The position numbers and the translations under genes were made by a program. From NCBI RefSeq assembly GCF_017742245.1, contig NZ_JAGHKO010000024.1:62001-126000 (forward strand): DNA of 64,000 nucleotides, read 5' to 3'. Within the stretch, counting starts at the first letter, position 1; each line of letters opens with the position of its first letter. The notes under the pieces were generated by a model. It was not told the DNA's origin. It ran no database searches and worked only from the letters and a program-made list of their open reading frames with translations. Source of the DNA: Niastella soli. Its GTDB lineage: Bacteria > Bacteroidota > Bacteroidia > Chitinophagales > Chitinophagaceae. Shown in pieces: positions 61,538-64,000 of the stretch.

Positions 61538-64000
61538 ATGAAAAATTATTTTTCATTAGTGACTGCCATTATGAAACTATCTGCCATCCCGATCTTGTTG
61601 CTGTTGACCTCCTTTTGTAGCCTTGCCAAAGTCACCACGGCCCAGGACATACTGGCCAAAAATGTCACCATTTCAGTTTCTAATAAAGAACTGAAATCGG
61701 TACTGAAAGAGGTTGGTAAAATGACCGGCGCCAGGTTCCTGTACAGCCGCGAAATTATTCAATCTGACCGCCGCGTTACCATCAGTGTAAAGGATAAACC
61801 GCTGTCAGACTTTCTTTCCCAAATGCTTACTCCTTTGCACATTAGTTTCGAAGTAGATAAGAATGGGTACATTTTTTTAAACACTGTCGCTACTGCCGGA
61901 GCTGTCTTCGGCAGTGTTGGTGATGTCTTTGACAATAACACCGGTCTGGAAACATTGCCGGTGGTACTACCGGGCAAGATCACGGGGAAGATAGTAACAG
62001 AGGAAGGGAATGCCGTGGTTAGCGCCAACATTCAGATAAAAGGTACCAGTCGTGGTACTACAACCAATAAAGAAGGGGTGTTTGAACTGAATACAGCCGA
62101 TGAAGATAAAGTATTGATCATTTCAGCTATTGGATATGAGAAGCAGGAAATAGTGATCGCAAAAGAAACCCGTTTTCTTATCGTCCTGAAAGCGCAGGTA
62201 ATAAACCTCGATGATGTGGTAGTGATCGGGTATGGCACGCAGAAACGGAAAGATGTGAACAGTTCTATTGTTTCTATAAAAGCCGAAGACCTGAAGAACC
62301 TGCCCCAAACCGGCATCGATCAAATGCTGCAGGGCAAAGCCTCCGGCGTTACCGTAACACAGAACTCCGGCGCCCCCGGTGGCGGCGTATCCGTAAAGAT
62401 CCGCGGTATCTCCACCTTTGGCGGCACAGAACCCTTATATGTAATAGATGGAGTTCCGCTGGAAGGCAATAATAACAAAGACGCAATTTCATTTGTAGGC
62501 GATGGTGAAAGCAATATGAGCGCCCTGTCCTTTTTAAACCCCAACGATATTTTATCAGTAGACATTCTGAAAGATGCTTCCGCCACCTCTATCTATGGTA
62601 ACCGCGGCGCCAATGGCGTTATTATTATCACCACCAAAAAAGGAAAAGCCGGCGATGGTAAAATAACCTTCGATGGTTATTATGGTATTGCGAACGTTAC
62701 CAAATACCTCGATCTGATGGACCTGAAAGGGTATGCCGTGTATAAGAACAGTATTGCCGATTTTACCGGAACAGAACGGACGCCACAATTCGCCAATATC
62801 GATCTGCTGGGACCTGGTACCGACTGGCAACGGGAGATCTTTAAATCCGCGGCCATTCAAAACTACCAGCTGGCATTGTCGGGTGGTAAACTGGGAACTA
62901 CTTATTATATCTCCGGTAACTATTTCAACCAGGAAGGTACTATTATAGGCTCGGGTTTAAAACGTAAAACCATTCGGGTTAACCTCGATAACCAGGTAAA
63001 GCCCTGGTTAAAACTGGGTATGAATGGCAGTTACAGCAGCACCGGTCAAACCATTACCTTGACCAACAATTCCAATAACAATTACGGCAATGTGATCGCC
63101 ATGGCCATACAGCAGTCGCCCGATGTGCCTGTGACAAATGTTGATGGTACTTATGGCGGACCAAGTGATATTACCGGTCTGGGTGCTATGAGCGGTGGTA
63201 ATCCAGTAGCGCAGGCCACTACCTTTCATACGCTGCTTACAAAAAACAAACTGCAAAGCAACCTGTACATACAAACGACCTTCCTGAAAGACTTCACTTT
63301 CCGGTCTGACTTCGGCAGTGACCTCAACTGGAACAATAGCGAGGCCTGGATGCCAACGTTTGCCTGGGGCCGCAGTATCAACAACCTCAATAGTTATAAA
63401 GTACAAACCAATAAAACAACATTCTGGAACTGGCGCAATGTGCTCACCTGGCAAAAAAGAATAAAAGAACATGACGTCACCGTATTGGTGGGACAGGAAT
63501 CACAGAAGTATGAATCGAACAGTGTAACTTCTTCAAGATCGAAATTCGTTTCGAACGACCTGTATTCATTGAACCTGGGTGACCCTGCTACGGCCAGCGC
63601 CACCCAAAGCCTGGGACAAAGCACGCAGGAATCGTACTTCAGCCGGATCATTTATTCATACGATAACCGCTATTCATTTACCGCCAATATAAGAAGGGAC
63701 CGTACCAGCAAATTTGCCCCTGGCAAACAGGTGGGCTGGTTCCCTGGCATCTCCGCCTCCTGGACGATCTCGAATGAAGAATTTTTCAGGTCATTTGCTG
63801 CCATCAATCACCTGAAAATAAGGGTCGGCTATGGAGAAATAGGCAATCAGAATGTACCCAACTATGCTTATGGTGCCGCACTTAGCCCTACATTCATCAA
63901 CACGTCGGCCTTTGGCAGCGGGTTAGGGCAATACCTCAGCAATTATGCCAATCCGGATGTGACCTGGGAACACCAGGCGCAAACCAACCTGGGGATCGAT
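61538..64000 (+). CDS. SusC/RagA TonB-dependent receptor with STN domain (3' end outside window)
   Basis: The frame is open from the ATG at 61538 to the window edge, 821 codons. A signal peptide (about 1-36) is followed by an STN domain (about 41-113, with VSNKELKSVLKEVGKMTGAR), a carboxypeptidase-like domain (about 145-210), VVVIGYGTQ (about 225-234), a plug with VKIRGISTFGGTEPLYVIDG and barrel strands. The last visible part (EHQAQTNLGID) is the usual late barrel, so little is missing. With the sigma and FecR genes upstream it forms a complete trans-envelope signalling set. A susD gene is expected just beyond the edge. Confidence 0.93.
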   Translation, partial: MKNYFSLVTAIMKLSAIPILLLLTSFCSLAKVTTAQDILAKNVTISVSNKELKSVLKEVGKMTGARFLYSREIIQSDRRVTISVKDKPLSDFLSQMLTPLHISFEVDKNGYIFLNTVATAGAVFGSVGDVFDNNTGLETLPVVLPGKITGKIVTEEGNAVVSANIQIKGTSRGTTTNKEGVFELNTADEDKVLIISAIGYEKQEIVIAKETRFLIVLKAQVINLDDVVVIGYGTQKRKDVNSSIVSIKAEDLKNLPQTGIDQMLQGKASGVTVTQNSGAPGGGVSVKIRGISTFGGTEPLYVIDGVPLEGNNNKDAISFVGDGESNMSALSFLNPNDILSVDILKDASATSIYGNRGANGVIIITTKKGKAGDGKITFDGYYGIANVTKYLDLMDLKGYAVYKNSIADFTGTERTPQFANIDLLGPGTDWQREIFKSAAIQNYQLALSGGKLGTTYYISGNYFNQEGTIIGSGLKRKTIRVNLDNQVKPWLKLGMNGSYSSTGQTITLTNNSNNNYGNVIAMAIQQSPDVPVTNVDGTYGGPSDITGLGAMSGGNPVAQATTFHTLLTKNKLQSNLYIQTTFLKDFTFRSDFGSDLNWNNSEAWMPTFAWGRSINNLNSYKVQTNKTTFWNWRNVLTWQKRIKEHDVTVLVGQESQKYESNSVTSSRSKFVSNDLYSLNLGDPATASATQSLGQSTQESYFSRIIYSYDNRYSFTANIRRDRTSKFAPGKQVGWFPGISASWTISNEEFFRSFAAINHLKIRVGYGEIGNQNVPNYAYGAALSPTFINTSAFGSGLGQYLSNYANPDVTWEHQAQTNLGID

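Overview
The window is chromosomal DNA from a member of the Bacteroidota, most likely of the Chitinophagaceae (Niastella/Chitinophaga-like). I infer this from several SusC/SusD outer-membrane pairs, repeated ECF sigma factor/FecR anti-sigma pairs, type IX secretion (T9SS) components and a sorting tail, CRTAC1-type VCBS lipoproteins, A-rich leaders with few Shine-Dalgarno sequences, and AT-rich intergenic spacers. Only the family-level placement is inferred. No tRNA, rRNA, CRISPR array, transposase or phage gene was seen.

Left part (1-7986). A PAP2 phosphatase gene runs off the left edge. Next is an ECF sigma/FecR pair whose TonB receptor locus has collapsed: the start of a susC gene is joined directly to the end of a susD gene. 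A secreted EEP-family phosphoesterase, an XRE-cupin regulator, the C-terminal remnant of a FAD oxidoreductase and two small Lys-rich proteins follow. One of the Lys-rich proteins has an HTH-like domain.

Surface module (7987-22813). ECF sigma, DinB-like protein, FecR, STN-containing TonB receptor, a 894-residue secreted repeat protein, a PorV-like T9SS shuttle protein, a large lipoprotein, a small lipoprotein, a second secreted protein with a T9SS type A tail, and an S41 protease lipoprotein lie on one strand. The two secreted proteins share an N-terminal module of about 280 residues that I do not recognise. This is the best candidate for an undescribed system in the window.

Central part (22826-34192). 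A leucine operon (leuC-leuD-isopropylmalate/citramalate synthase-leuB) reads leftwards. It is followed by a small membrane protein, a GH3 beta-glucosidase, a PepSY-like secreted protein, an outer-membrane porin-like protein and a YhcH-family protein.

Haloperoxidase/SusCD locus (34193-47964, all minus strand). ECF sigma, PD40 lipoprotein and a SUKH-like protein come first, ending in a probable terminator. FecR, SusC with an STN domain, SusD, a CRTAC1-like lipoprotein and a vanadium-haloperoxidase-like lipoprotein follow.

Right part (48268-64000). A DinB protein, secreted hypotheticals, an HYC_CC_PP variant and a WalJ-like metallohydrolase precede a three-gene intradiol dioxygenase/unknown/pirin operon. 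A SusC/SusD pair without STN domain follows. Its susC carries a frameshift, it has eight GGCAGAA repeats before susD, and a LacI-type palindrome lies upstream. Last is an ECF sigma/FecR/SusC set, with susC cut by the window edge. Where SusC carries an STN domain a sigma/FecR pair is adjacent; where it does not, an operator-like palindrome is present instead. This suggests two modes of uptake control.
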